Assembly: GCA_022410635.1 (NCBI GenBank)
Contig: JAJVDF010000015.1
Coordinates: forward strand, 2,671,702 to 2,735,701
Direction of reading: 5' to 3'
DNA length: 64,000 nucleotides
DNA from: Tretioscincus oriximinensis
Lineage: Eukaryota > Chordata > Lepidosauria > Squamata > Gymnophthalmidae
Below, piece after piece: positions 1-9,904 of the stretch. The notes beneath the pieces were generated by a model. That model did no database searches. It saw nothing but the letters and a program-made list of their open reading frames with translations, and was not told the DNA's origin. The position numbers and the translations under genes are program-made. Positions within the stretch are counted from its first letter, which is position 1. The number at the start of each line of letters is the position of its first letter.

Positions 1-16
1 GGTGGGGGTGATGAGA

Positions 17-190
17 GCCTGTTTGGTGTAGTGGTTAGAGTGTTGGACTTGCATCTGGTAGTCTCCCGGTTCGATTCCCCACTCCTCCATGAAAACCAGC
101 TGGGTGACCATGGGCCAGTCACAGTTCTTNGAACTCTCTCAGCCCCACCTACTTCACATGGTGTTGTTTTTACTGGCACTCAAAAATTGC
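17..190 (+). mobile_element. SINE B copy, 5' part (tRNA-derived SINE)
   Basis: The head resembles a tRNA gene: an A-box-like GTGTAGTGGTTAGAG and a clear B box, GGTTCGATTCC, at 68-78. The body that follows (CAGCTGGGTGACC..GGGCCAGTCACAG) is shared with the copies near 12.5, 16.9 and 33.4 kb. The 3' tail is lost; the copy stops at about 190. This architecture is typical of reptilian tRNA-derived SINEs. Confidence 0.8.
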
Positions 191-594
191 AATTTTTTAG
201 CAGTTGGGGAAATTGCTTGGATGACATCTGAATCTCATACATCTGAATTCAAGAAAAATGCACAGCAAGATAATAACATTGGTGCCCTAAATATTCCTAC
301 CTGCAGTTCAGAGAAATTATGTCTGAAGGTAGGCTGCATCATAGGGTGGCACCTAGTGGTCAGGCAATGTGCATTGCAAGCTACTGAGACTGTTTCCCTA
401 AATATTCCTAGACTGCATTGTGCCTAGGGTTATACCTAGCAATTGCTCACTAGAGTTCATTGATGTTATCATAATTTTCATGATCTCCATTCATAAGAAC
501 TATGTCACAAGGTTACAATGATATTGTTCTTTACAGTTGCAAGAAAAAGAACTCAATGCTACTCAAACTGTGATCCCCTCCAGATGAGCTATTT
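191..594. other. Unassigned sequence
   Basis: AT-rich sequence with no reading frame or repeat that I can name. The phrase CTGCAGTTCAGAG..AAATATTCCTA recurs in part at 296-330 and 398-415, hinting at an old short internal duplication. Confidence 0.4.
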
Positions 595-870
595 AAATTC
601 AGAATAACCCAATTGTGAGTCCCTCCCCACTTATCTTTAATAATCATCTTTAACAAGCATTGTTGCTTACCATTGGGCTACAATATTCCCACTACATTGC
701 CTTGTATTCCTGTCACATTACTGACCACTGCACTACAGTTCCCAACATTCTCTGTGAGTGCACTACCCTGGCACATGTGCTTCCATGACCACAAACAACC
801 AATGAAATTTTACGCCCAGGTTTGAGGTTTGCGATAGCTACCATTTTCCCACTTTGGAACTGCATACAGG
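595..870 (+). repeat. Unclassified repeat family C, copy 1
   Basis: It shares the phrase CATTGCCTTGTATTC..GTCACATTAC, then CACTACAGTTCCCAACATTCTCTG, then 'ccaatgaaattttacg' with five other copies in this window (near 8.0, 46.1, 47.9, 52.5 and 56.7 kb). No coding potential is seen. Element ends and class are unresolved. Confidence 0.6.
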
Positions 871-1105
871 GGACTTTATAGTGGATTTAACCATCAGCCC
901 GCTATGAAATCTGCAAAAAAGATGCCTAGAAAAATCCACAGCAACTGAGCTTTATAGCAAATGGGCTGCTGAAATTGCAGGAGTAGGTGAGGTGGATTCT
1001 TCATGGNGCTACTACCATAACTTTTGAAAAACCTCACCTGGAATGGGCCCCTCCTTTTGTAATCTCCCAAGTATCTAGTTAAACTGGGCCTCCCCACTGT
1101 ACATT

Positions 1106-1446
1106 AGAAGAAGAAGAAGAAGAAGAAGAAGAAGAAGAAGAAGAAGAAGAACTTGGTTCTTATACCCCGCTTTTCTCACCTTTCAAAGGGACTCAAAGCA
1201 GCTTACAAGGATATATTTTGCCCGAGGGCTCACATTCTATCTTCCCCACCAGGCTATGGTGGTTCCCATGTATCTACTTGCATTCAGTTGCAATTTCTTG
1301 CAATTCATGCTTTCGAATAGCTGGGTTGGCTAGAGCTACAGGCTAGTGGAAGGTGCTCATCCCTCCCCACTTCCAACACAGGGCTTCGAAACCCCATCTC
1401 CCAGGCGAGAGACGAATTCCTAAGCAACTGAGCTATCAGTGCCTGC
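1106..1446 (-). mobile_element. SINE A, nearly full length, with (GAA)n tail
   Basis: On the minus strand it reads a tRNA-like head (TAGCTCAGTTGCTTAGGAATTC, then GGTTTCGAAGCCCTGTG as B box), a body with 'ctagcctgtagctctagccaaccc', and 3' 'aaagcggggtataagaacc' followed by (TTC)n. On the plus strand the tail is the GAA run at 1108-1151. At least seven other copies of this family lie in the window. Confidence 0.85.
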
Positions 1447-1454
1447 ACTTACCC

Positions 1455-1640
1455 CTTAATGCGCACACGACTGCAAAGCCAAAGCCCAGGTTCTGATTTT
1501 GTTACCATAAAAATGGGCTTGGAAGTGCTGTGGCATCGCTCTAAACGCACACCACACGTTTCTGTTCTGCAGTTCCTGGTGAAACTGTGTCGTTGCTGCT
1601 GATTTTTGAAATTTGCGCTGCTTGTACTCTGACAACAGAG
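1455..1640. repeat. Unclassified repeat family K, copy 1
   Basis: It resembles 10225-10425: both have 'ctgca..gccaaagccc', then TTGTTACCATAAAA, then GAAGTGCT in the same order. This is probably a MITE, but the ends are not defined. Confidence 0.45.
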
Positions 1641-1701
1641 ANTGGAGAACAAAAGTGTGTGTGAGAGAGAGTGTGGCTTTTGTTTTGCATTCCAAGCTCA
1701 G

Positions 1702-1832
1702 CGAAGGAGCTAGCAGCACTTTGAGACTAACTTGAGAAAAGTGGTTGGCATAAGCTTTCGTAGACAGGTCTACTTCTTCAGATGCTGAGGGACTAATGCT
1801 AGGGTCAGGTATTTATAAGAAAATGTGTATGG
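1702..1832 (-). repeat. Penelope terminal repeat (pLTR), inverted copy
   Basis: This is the reverse complement of 3650-3783: ATACACATTTTCTTATAAATACC, then CTGACCCTAGCATTAG, the CTGAAGAAGTAGAC hairpin, and 'agtctcaaagtgctgctagctccttcg'. It ends at the TSD and lacks about 45 nt present at the other end of the insertion (the stretch up to 'ctatttctctgaaattga'). Confidence 0.85.
1749..1785 (-). ncRNA. Hammerhead-ribozyme-like motif in Penelope pLTR (inverted copy)
   Basis: The minus strand reads CTGAAGA, a hairpin GUAGAC/GUCUAC, GAAA, and GC-UUAU-GC. This matches the minimal type I hammerhead layout described in Penelope-like elements. The base after GC, where the cleavage-site U of NUH is expected, is C, so cleavage is doubtful. 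Confidence 0.5.
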
Positions 1833-2762
1833 GTATTGGTGATTCCTCCCCGTGAGTCCAGATTATAAAGATGTCATCGATGAATCTTAAGTACAGTAGA
1901 GGTTTCTGGGTGCAGGAGTTGAGGAAGCGTTGTTCTAGGTCAGCCATAAAGATGTTGGTGTATTGGGNTGCCATACGTGTACCCATGGCAGTACCATTAG
2001 TTTGGAGATATACGTTATTGTCAAAAGTGAAATAGTTATGGGTGAGAACAAAGTGGCAGATCTTGGTGGCTAAGCCTGCAGACGTGCTATCTGGAATGGT
2101 GTTCTTGATAGCTTGTATTCCATCTATGTGGGGGATGTTGGTGTATAGGGATTCCACATCCATAGTAGCCAAGATGGTGTCCTCTGGGAGGTTGTGTATG
2201 GACTGTAGTTTCCGTAGGAAGTCAGTCGTATCCCTCACATAGCTAGGAGTATTGATGGCATAGGGTCTGAGCACTTTGTCCATATATCCAGAGGCACCAA
2301 CGGTAAGGGTTCCAATGCTGGAGACGATGGGTCTTCCAGGGTTGCCTTGTTTGTGTATTTTGGGTAGTAAATAGAAGGTGCCTGGCCGGGGTTCCTGTGG
2401 TGTGTCCATTTGTATTAAATCCCGTACTTCCATGGGAAACTCCATAAGTAGTGATCGTAATTCCTTATGGTATTCCTCTGTAGGATCTTTGGGTAGGATT
2501 CTNTANAATGTGGTGTTGGATAGTTGCCTTCTGGCTTCCTGTGTGTAGTCAGATTTGTTCATGATGACCACAGCTCCTCCTTTGTCAGCCTCTTTGATTA
2601 TAATATTAGGGTTGTTCTTGAGATTATGTATGGCCTCCTGTTCCTTGCGGCTTAGATTGTACGTTAGCGTACGATGTTTGTTGATTATCTGGGTTTGGGC
2701 ATGTTGACGAAAGCAGTCGATGTAAAAATCTTGTTCCGTGCATAGTCCATCAGCAAGCATTC
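1833..2762 (-). pseudogene. Penelope reverse transcriptase, N-terminal and palm part
   Basis: This open frame of about 310 codons belongs to the RT that copies PLE RNA. Visible motifs are [16 protein letters not shown] (finger region), FYLLPKIHK and GRPIVSS, TMDVESLYTNIPH (motif A with its aspartate), NGTAMGTRMA (motif B) and YLRFIDDIFIIW (motif C with the catalytic DD). After IIWTHGEES the frame runs into pLTR sequence and ends as a chimeric tail. Thumb and endonuclease are absent from this half and lie inverted at 2763-3503. Two ambiguous bases near 2503-2506 obscure two codons. It cannot encode a full enzyme. Confidence 0.88.
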
Positions 2763-3503
2763 CTCAGGTTACAGTACCCACCACATGAAGTAAAAAAACA
2801 AATCAACAGAGCCAGAATGGTACCCAGAATCAACCTATTACAGGACAGATTGAGGACTGGAAACAACAGAACCCCATTAGTGGTCACATACAGCTCACAA
2901 TTGGGGGCCCTCAAACACATAATAAATGAACTTCAACCTATTTTGGATAAAAACACAGCTCTCTCAAGAGCACTTGGTGGCAAACCTTTGCTGGCTTACA
3001 AACAACCACCCAACCTCAAACAACTCCTCACACAAAGAACACAGGACACAGAGGGAGAAATGGGAACTAGACCCTGCCACAAACCCAGATGTCAACTCTG
3101 TGCACACATCCACCCTGGCAATGTCATCATGGGACCTGATAACACCACCCACAACATTAGAGGGACTTTTACATGCTCATCTTCTAATGTGGTGTATTCC
3201 ATTTTCTGCCAACAATGCCCCTCTACACTCTACATTGGGCAAACAGGACAATCCCTTCGCCAGAGAATAAATGGACACAAATCAGATATTCGAAATGGAA
3301 ACACACAGAAACCAGTTGCTGAACATTTCAACCTTCCAGGACATTCTCTCTCAGACCTCAGGACTGCAGTTCTTGAACAAAGAAACTACAAAGGAAGATT
3401 TGAAAGAGAAGCAGCAGAACTTGAATACATTCACAAGTTCCAGGCCATCAGCAAAGGACTTAACAGAGATAATGGTTTCCTGGCCAACTATACATTCTTA
3501 TGA
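2763..3503 (+). pseudogene. Penelope RT thumb, linker and GIY-YIG endonuclease
   Basis: The frame is open from the breakpoint at about 2763 to TGA at 3501-3503. The ATG at 2817 is internal; upstream in-frame residues (HEVKKQINRAR) continue the family alignment. It shows the thumb-region sequence after VPRINLLQDR, a cysteine/histidine linker (CHKPRCQLCAHIH, then TCSSSNVVYSIFCQQC), and the nuclease signature YIGQTGQSLRQRINGHKSDI (GIY-YIG family: the Y-x-G and R of the active site) followed by EHFNLPGHS. The nuclease would nick target DNA for priming. The frame itself is undamaged, but the RT core is missing from this orientation. Confidence 0.88.
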
Positions 3504-3649
3504 AACCTGTTAAGTACTTGATTGCTTCTCTACTAGACATTGCCCCTTGTTGCTTTTTCACACAAGGAGATTAGTTCCTGCTATTTACCTGTTTTTCTAA
3601 CAAGCAATTCAACCCCTCCCTACAGTTGCATATGCTTTGTCTTCTCCCA

Positions 3650-3821
3650 TACACATTTTCTTATAAATACCTGACCCTAGCATTAGTCCCTCAGCATCTG
3701 AAGAAGTAGACCTGTCTACGAAAGCTTATGCCAACCACTTTTCTCAAGTTAGTCTCAAAGTGCTGCTAGCTCCTTCGCTGGACTTTCTGCTAGACTAACA
3801 CGGCTATTTCTCTGAAATTGA
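3650..3821 (+). repeat. Penelope terminal repeat (pLTR), 3' copy
   Basis: It carries ATACACATTTTCTTATAAATACC, CTGACCCTAGC, the hammerhead-like hairpin, AGTCTCAAAGTGCTGCTAGCTC, and a 3' end 'gctggactttctgctagactaacacgg..ctctgaaattga' that abuts the TSD. Fragments recur at 24668-24774 and 54583-54660. Confidence 0.85.
3698..3732 (+). ncRNA. Hammerhead-ribozyme-like motif in Penelope pLTR
   Basis: CTGAAGA at 3698-3704, stem II 3706-3719 (GTAGA/TCTAC with a 4-nt loop, or one pair longer), GAAA at 3720-3723, and stem III GC-UUAU-GC at 3724-3731. Position 3732, where the U of NUH is expected, is C. Hammerhead motifs at PLE ends are established; activity of this copy is doubtful. Confidence 0.5.
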
Positions 3822-4129
3822 CATTCCAAGCTCAGATACTTCTCTCCCTCCTCTGGAAAAGCAGGTTCCTCCCTGCTACGGCAGCCCAGTAGAACAGAGA
3901 TTCATTGAGCACTCAGCAGCCAAGAAATGGGGCCGTTAATGGGAAATGAATCCTAAGGTAAAATTGCCTGCATTTTAAGCCCCACTTTGCTTTCATTTTG
4001 GAATGGTAAAATCCATTTTCCATTCCTTTGTAAAGGTCTAATGGGAATGCAGCCTAGGGGNAATGTGCATTTTTGCCCAAATTTAGGGATTCAAATGCCT
4101 TCTGCTGATTTATTAGAACCTCCAGCTGC

Positions 4130-4290
4130 ACTAGCTTCAGCCCTTCTCAAGCAGGGATCACTAAAACATCTCAAGACAGATGAGTGTTCAGCCTCTATTT
4201 GGAGACTTCCATCAAAAGAGAACTGATTAACTCCTCTTCCTCTGGTTAATTGTCCTTATGCCCTTGCAGATTCATTCTATTGGCTCTCTT
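4130..4290 (-). mobile_element. CR1 LINE 3' fragment, degraded
   Basis: The phrases 'cagggatcactaaaacatctcaagacagatg', 'cagcctctatttggagacttcc' and 'aaaagagaact' match the CR1 3' region seen better at 33590-33680. Confidence 0.55.
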
Positions 4291-4600
4291 CCTTCCCTAT
4301 ACAAGTGAGATCCCTCTGCAGGACGATAGCTCTTAAGGTACTGGCAGGTTGGTATGGGAGAAGGCATTCCATTAGATATTTGGGGGTAAAGTTATTTCGG
4401 GTCTTATAGTTTAAAGTTAATATCATGAATTGGGCTCGATAATGAGTTGGTAGCCTTTGCAGCTCTTTCAAGACTGGCGTAATATGTGTCTGGCCAGTTG
4501 TTCCAGTCGGCTGTGTTTTGCACCAGCTGCCGTAGTCCAATCTGGAAGTTATCAGAACATCTTCTATGCTTAGTAGTGTAAGTCTCATTTTGGAATTCAA
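4291..4600 (-). mobile_element. L2-type LINE 3' fragment
   Basis: 'ctggcaggttggtatgggagaaggcattcc', then 'agatatttgggggtaaagttattt', then 'ttaaagttaatatcatgaattgggc' match the copy at 47350-47455. Continuing text (GCAGCTCTTTCAAGACTGGCGTAATATG) is typical of this LINE group in reptiles. It is broken by stops. Confidence 0.65.
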
Positions 4601-4734
4601 GGTCTGTTTTCTTCCAAACGAAACAACTTTTCACAAAGTTGAAAAGCTCCAGAAGGATTCCAAGATGTAATCTTTGTGAAAATGTGAATTTTGGATTGAG
4701 CCCACCCACTAACGTATGGAAATTTTAAGCTTAT

Positions 4735-5110
4735 ATATATGCATCAACAGACCATTGAAGAAGACCATTCAGTCGAAACGCATCTGGCCTCCAGTTTGTG
4801 AAGACAGAAAGATCTTCTATACTCCATCTATAACTACAATTGCATTATTTGAGGACTTCACCCTTTCGGACTTTTACTCTAGTTTCTTTGGACTGAAGTA
4901 ATATATTGGGCTGCTCCACTTTATATTTTGGAAATTGTGGATTATTGAATATTGTTTTAAATACATTTATACTATTTTACTATTTGTATAATTTTTATTT
5001 TGTGTTTGCACGTGGTTGGACCCCTGAGGGTTTTTGCTTTGTTTCGTTTGGTGAATTTGCTCCCGTATGGTTTTAGGGATTGTTCGGTTTCCTGTTTTCT
5101 TCCAATTCGT
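4735..5110 (+). mobile_element. Possible second PLE-type 3' end with hammerhead-like core
   Basis: TTGAAGA (4755-4761), short stem GAC/GTC (4763-4765 with 4772-4774) and GAAA (4775-4778) resemble the CTGANGA..GAAA core at PLE termini. AT-rich non-coding sequence follows. No RT or nuclease frame is attached. It may also be chance or a diverged retroelement tail. Confidence 0.35.
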
Positions 5111-5429
5111 CCTCCCCCTTCCCCTCCCCCCTGATCTCAGATGCAAGGTTATATCTGACAGATCAAAATTATGTCGTTTGCATAGGCATGTGCAGGTGCA
5201 TTGATTTTGCTTCCTAATGATCTATCTGCTCCACTTAAAACATTCATCTGGTCTCATCTGAATTCATCGTGTATGCAAGGTAACGAGCAGATAACCAGAA
5301 GCTTATTGAGGTTTGATTCATTTCAGGAGAAGTTCAGAATTAAATATTTAAATAAAATTCTGCATGTTTTATGTTCAAGATCAGGGTGGAAAGGTTAGTC
5401 TTAGAAAGCTGAATTTAGGAACTACAGGC

Positions 5430-6140
5430 ACCCATGTTTGCCCTTCTAAAATCTTTCAATTCAAGCTGATAGGTTTATCTGACTGGACATGCATCATACC
5501 AGTTTCAAAGGACCTTTACTGGTTTCCCGTTTGCTATTGAACCTTATTTAAGGGGTTCATGGTGACATGTAAAGATCTAAATAGTTTAGGAGCCCAGTAT
5601 CTGAAGTAGTGCTGGGAGTATTTGTGCTGGCAATCTTATGCCCTTGGATTGAAAATCTGGGGTGTTGGGGGATTATTGCATGCACAAAATTATGTGACGT
5701 CACTTCCAGGACAGACCGGACATCATTTGTGATGACACTTCTCTNCCCCCACCCTCCCTGTATGCAATTCACATATGATTCTCAGCACTGATCTGAAGGA
5801 ACATTTTTCCCCATCATGCCTTTCATATGTTAANATCCACAAACTGACAGCCCTCTTGTAGCTTCTCTACCCTCAGAGATACAAGGGTCTGTGGCACGTG
5901 AGAGGACTTCTTTGTGGTATTCTTCCCGGCTTGGAGTAAGTCTCCTCAGAGTTACACTAAATTTCAACTCTATCTCTTGTGGCATTTCGTTAAAACATAT
6001 TTGTCTGTCTAGGCCATTAATTTTTAATTCCTCAAAATAGTTCTATAAGNGTATTTTTCTTTTCTTTAAAATGATTTATATCCCACCCTTTATCATTGGT
6101 CCCAGAATGGGTAACAAAAGTTCAAGAAAATAATAAGTTT
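5430..6140 (+). mobile_element. L2-type LINE ORF2 C-terminal and 3' fragment
   Basis: Broken frames spell 'LYWFPVCY..' around 5515-5540 and 'LGAQYL' near 5590, typical of the C-terminal region of L2/CR1-group ORF2. Further on, 'cgtgagaggacttctttgtggtattc' and 'ctctatctcttgtggcatttc' and a tail 'tttatatcccaccc' follow the same order as 39712-40137. Many stops and indels. Confidence 0.55.
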
Positions 6141-6327
6141 TAATAAGATGTTTTATAAGATCCATACTCTCCCTTCCCCCAACCCTCCCCCCTGGAAGGA
6201 TAGAATGCAGAGGAGATGGCTGGGTGATCACATTGTTAAATATATTTTATTGTGTTTTTAAAATCTTGTGTAGGTCACTACTGAGCTACTGGAACTGTGC
6301 AGGTGTGTGACTGATGAAGTCACTCAT

Positions 6328-6640
6328 CATTTATTTATTTATTTATTTAATTGTACTTGTATCCTGCCCTATACCTGAAGGTCTCAGGGCGGCCAACAAT
6401 AGGGTGGTGCATCATAGTCAACATTTATTTATAACGACCCTTTTAACAAAGGGTAGCTTTCATAACTTTTATTACTTTCTCCTCAACAGACATCCTTTGA
6501 AGTAAGTGGGGCTGAGAGAGTTCTAAAGATCTGTGACTAGCTCAAGGTCAACCAGCTTGTTTCATGGAGGAATGTGCAATCAAACAGGGAGGCTACTAGA
6601 TAAAANTCCAAATCTCTATTACACCAAACTGCCTTTTGAC
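6328..6640 (-). mobile_element. SINE B, degraded, with (TTTA)n at its 3' end
   Basis: On the plus strand it begins with the TTTA run, then 'atcctgccctatacctgaaggtctcagggcggcc', a body 'ctttctcctcaacagacatcc', and ends with 'acaccaaactg'. This is the order of 16833-17070. The tRNA-like head is poorly preserved. Confidence 0.65.
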
Positions 6641-6719
6641 TGGTTGGACAGTTATCATGTAGCAGTGCTGGATGGGCTATGAGCCAGGATATGTGACAGG
6701 TGGGATTTAAAAAAGGAGT

Positions 6720-6895
6720 GCTGGATGGCCCATGTGGCTAAGAAGAAACAAGAGAGAAATAAAGAGACAGAATGAGTGTGAGAAAGAGGGAGAAGGAGAG
6801 AAGGATTAAGAAAGGGAATGAGAAAGGAGGAAAGGAAGAATTGAGAGATAGATAGATAACAGCTAGATAGCTAGACAGACAGACGGATGATGAAC
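6720..6895. repeat. Purine-rich low-complexity and GATA/GACA simple repeat
   Basis: Runs of GA, GAAA and AGGA pass into 'agatagatagataacagctagatagctagacagacagacgg'. It has no coding value and directly borders the CR1 3' end at 6896. Confidence 0.7.
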
Positions 6896-7115
6896 ATAAG
6901 AACATAAGAACATAAGAGCATAAGAAGAGCCATACTGGATCAGGCCAGAACCCATCTAGTCCAGCATTCTGTGTCACACAGAGGCCCACCAGATGCACCT
7001 GAGCAGTCTGAACAGAGGAAAGCAAAATATGCACTTGTTCATGACTCCCTGCAAATGGTATTTCAGGAGTCCTGCCTGTTGCTCTATCCCAGAAGCAACA
7101 TTCAGGAGTAGGACA
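6896..7115 (-). mobile_element. CR1 LINE 3' end (TTCTTATG-tail subfamily)
   Basis: The terminal microsatellite (CATAAGAA)n at 6896-6930 is followed by 'gagccatactggatcaggccag', 'ccagcattctgtgtcacacagaggcccacc' and 'tgcaaatggtatttcaggagtcctgcc'. It matches the 3' end of the long CR1 at 61135. Confidence 0.85.
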
Positions 7116-7687
7116 AATAATTTCTGGAGCCCATTGTATACTGAAAAGGACTTTACTGTAAGCATTATAAATAAGTATATAAATAAACTCTGATTTCCAG
7201 TCAGTTGTGTGAAGCAGCAGAGATATTTTAATTCAACAGGAAAGCAACTGTCTTGCATAGTATCCATCAAGAAAAACAATCTCTCACTCTCTTTTTTNTT
7301 TCCCCAAGAGTGTATAATTTGTTTTTAAAATATAAAAAGGCAAAACTAATATCTGAGTGAATTTCAACAATGAAAACTTCACCTCTTTTTATTTTGTGTT
7401 GATTACACAGCTGTGGCCATTTAAATCTTTCCCAGGAGACCTGTTTGGGCAGCTCCACAAGAGCTCCGGGAAGTAAACTATTAAGAGGGTGGAGGGCTCC
7501 TAAGCCAAAGCATTCCTGACTTTGCACTGAGTTTTTGTGTGATGCTCTAGTAGACACTTGGGCTTTGGCACCAATCTTGCCCACTTACCTTTGGCTGCCC
7601 TCTTGAGCTACTAGAGGCCAGCCATTAAGCTTTTCCTACTCTTTGCGAAAGAGACCCTTCATTGCCAGGTACACAAAAAAAGAAATA
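7116..7687. other. Unassigned sequence
   Basis: No repeat or gene recognised. Broken short frames only. Confidence 0.4.
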
Positions 7688-7770
7688 CTAACTATTACTA
7701 CTACTATTACTACTATTACTACTATTACTACTATTACTACTATTACTACTATTACTACTATTACTACTAT

Positions 7771-7814
<44 letters not shown>

Positions 7815-7880
7815 GTAGTAATAGTAGTAGGAGTAGTAGGAGTAGGAGTAAGAGTAGGAGTAGGAGTAGGAGTAGTAGGA
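7688..7880. repeat. ATT/ACT trinucleotide microsatellite
   Basis: (ACTATT)n passes into (ACT)n and then (AGT/AGG) variants, a compound tract of about 190 bp. The threonine- or serine-rich frames across it are artefacts of the repeat. Confidence 0.9.
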
Positions 7881-7974
7881 GTCATCATTGTTGTCAATTC
7901 CAATGCAGCCTCTATGGTTTGGGGATCATAAATAGTCTCTTCCATCTCTCCCATTTCTTTTTACCTAGTTTTGC

Positions 7975-8400
7975 AATTAGGTCACATCCTCACGACAGGA
8001 TTTGCCTCACTACTTATTTAAAAATGCATTCAACCTTCCATGCTGCTCCGACACATTGTATAGCAGTCTCCTCACATGATGAGCTCCATAAGGCACTGCT
8101 ATGCTTCCCTGACTACAGTCCCCAGCATTCTCTGCAAGTCAAGAGCCAAGAACTGCTGCATGTCTCCCNAAGGTCTTATGAGATTCGCCAACTTTACATT
8201 GCTGAATGTCCCCACGAAGTTGTCGTTTGGATTTTACAAAATGCCCACTATTGAATCGCACAAATTGCATGGCCTAGAAATTCCATGAAACCGACCTTTT
8301 AACCGAGTGGATCGCTGTACATGTGTGACCTCATTGGGCGGATTAAAGTTGATATTGCCACCAACTCAGTAGTAATCGTGTGTGTGGATNTGGCCAGAGT
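7975..8400 (+). repeat. Unclassified repeat family C, copy 2 (long)
   Basis: Aligns by eye with 56726-57115: 'ccatgctgctccgacacattgtatagc', 'cagcattctctgcaagtcaagagccaag', 'acattgctgaatgtccccacgaag', 'tgtacatgtgtgacctcattgggcg' and 'accaactcagtagtaatcgtg'. No domain-bearing frame. Confidence 0.65.
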
Positions 8401-9900
8401 TTTTGCAATATCCCTTGAAAAAAGCTCCTTTACCCTGGAATATTCTTCAGCTGATACTTTGCAAAACTGCCATGGCTGCAGCCTTGGAGGCAAGAAGCCT
8501 TCCNGTGTNCCTCCACAGGAAGCTTCCACTTCCATAATCCTTAATGNGATTATGCCAAAAAGAATTGCTGGCTGAACATGCTCAGTATTTACTTTCTGAT
8601 TAATTGTCTTGCTGATTCCCTGTGGTATCAGGAAAGAACCTATGTATGGAAAGAACCTATGTATGTTTTAAATTACATCTTACGGGGTCTCATTTTGCTT
8701 TAGTTGCCGATTCCATCCTTGCTTAAAACTATTGTAGCTAATGCAGAAATTCACTGTATGTTTGAAAAGTTGGCATTCTACAGCCTTTCTTGCAAGTAAA
8801 TCCTATTGAAATAAACNGGATTGATCTTTCACTGAAGATGTGAGATTTGAAGACGGTTGAAAATTATCTTTTGACCAAAGCCATGCCAAACCACATTTAA
8901 GTCTAATTAATTCAAGCAGTTCCATTGTCAAAATAACATGAAAAGACAAATTTGTTCTCTTTCCTTGTTTTTAATTGATTCCAGTTTAAGCTCCCTAAAA
9001 GAGATTTCCTTTTATCTCACTTTGCAACATGGCCACTTAATTTTCTTTGAGTTTTAAGTAAACCTGACATGCCCCAGCTGATTCGGGCCCTGAAGACATG
9101 GAATTTGATCAGGCAAAGGAACCGGTTTTCTTCTGGTTCCTGCTTCAATAAAGTTAGATCTTTTTCAGGTGTGGGGCTTTCCATTCCTTATGCATGGTAA
9201 TAGGAGATTGCACCCAAACATTGTTCTACAAGAGGAAAATATTTGTTGGAAGAGTTGTGTTAATTTTTGAAAGCCAGTTTGTAACCTTTGCAAGACAGAG
9301 CTTGATGATTCAGCCTGTGTCCACATGGCTATAAATTACCTGCATGGGAACGTTCATTGGCGAGGCAGCTCCACCGGAGTAGAACGTGAGCCATCAGCAC
9401 TCGTTGTGCTGAAATAGCCCATTATTATTATTTTTTTGCAATTTCTGATCACAGAGAAAGTACAATTCAGTGGCAGAGTGCCTCGGTGAGTTGCTCCCAT
9501 TGCCAGCTGCAGATGCATGGCCCAGAGACTTCCATGGATGGGCCGAGATCTTGGCGTAAAGTAACACAAGACCAGATGCCCAGTTGCCAATGGGAGAGCT
9601 GGAGCCAGGTTACCACAACATCTCTTCAGTTCCCATTTCAGTACGGCACTCCTTGGGTGTCGGTTGCCACTGCCGCTGTTCCGCAAACAGGTACATGTGG
9701 TCGGAAGAGCTATCGTGGCTTATAGGCACATGCATGGAGGGCCCCCAAGACTGTGTTCATACAACAATGGGAGTTACTCTCAGACTGATAGCGGGCTGCA
9801 CTTAGGATGGGATGGTTTTGTATCCTTTACCCTGATTTTCCATATTCACTTTCTTTTTATGCTCATTTCAATTCTTTGTCTGTGTGGGTAAACTTTCTTT
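8401..9900. other. Unassigned sequence
   Basis: Largely unique-looking AT-moderate DNA. The part at 9350-9780 is more GC-balanced with short open frames on both strands, but none shows a domain or splice context I can support. Confidence 0.4.
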
Positions 9901-9904
9901 ATTT

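Larger units (their letters stand above)
1688..3835. mobile_element. Penelope-like element, single insertion in inverted (head-to-head) form, with 14-bp TSD
   Basis: A perfect 14-bp direct repeat CATTCCAAGCTCAG flanks the unit at 1688-1701 and 3822-3835, so 1702-3821 is best read as one insertion event. The left half (about 1702-2762) reads on the minus strand: reverse transcriptase N-terminal and palm region, then directly the terminal pLTR. The right half (about 2763-3821) reads on the plus strand: RT thumb, linker, GIY-YIG endonuclease, 3' UTR and pLTR. The breakpoint is near 2762. The two halves together cover most of a Penelope ORF, but neither is whole. Penelope-like elements are known to make inverted and tandem pLTR arrangements at insertion. 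Confidence 0.88.

Noticed and set aside
89..427. 112-codon plus-strand frame
   Set aside because: It covers a SINE B copy and AT-rich DNA, includes an unknown base, and shows no domain.
2817..3503. ATG at 2817 as the start of a stand-alone GIY-YIG nuclease gene
   Set aside because: Family-like residues continue in frame upstream to the inversion breakpoint, so the ATG is internal to the Penelope ORF.
7643..8254. 203-codon frame rich in Thr, Ile and Ser-Arg
   Set aside because: Produced by the ATT/ACT microsatellite and continued into repeat family C. Not a gene.
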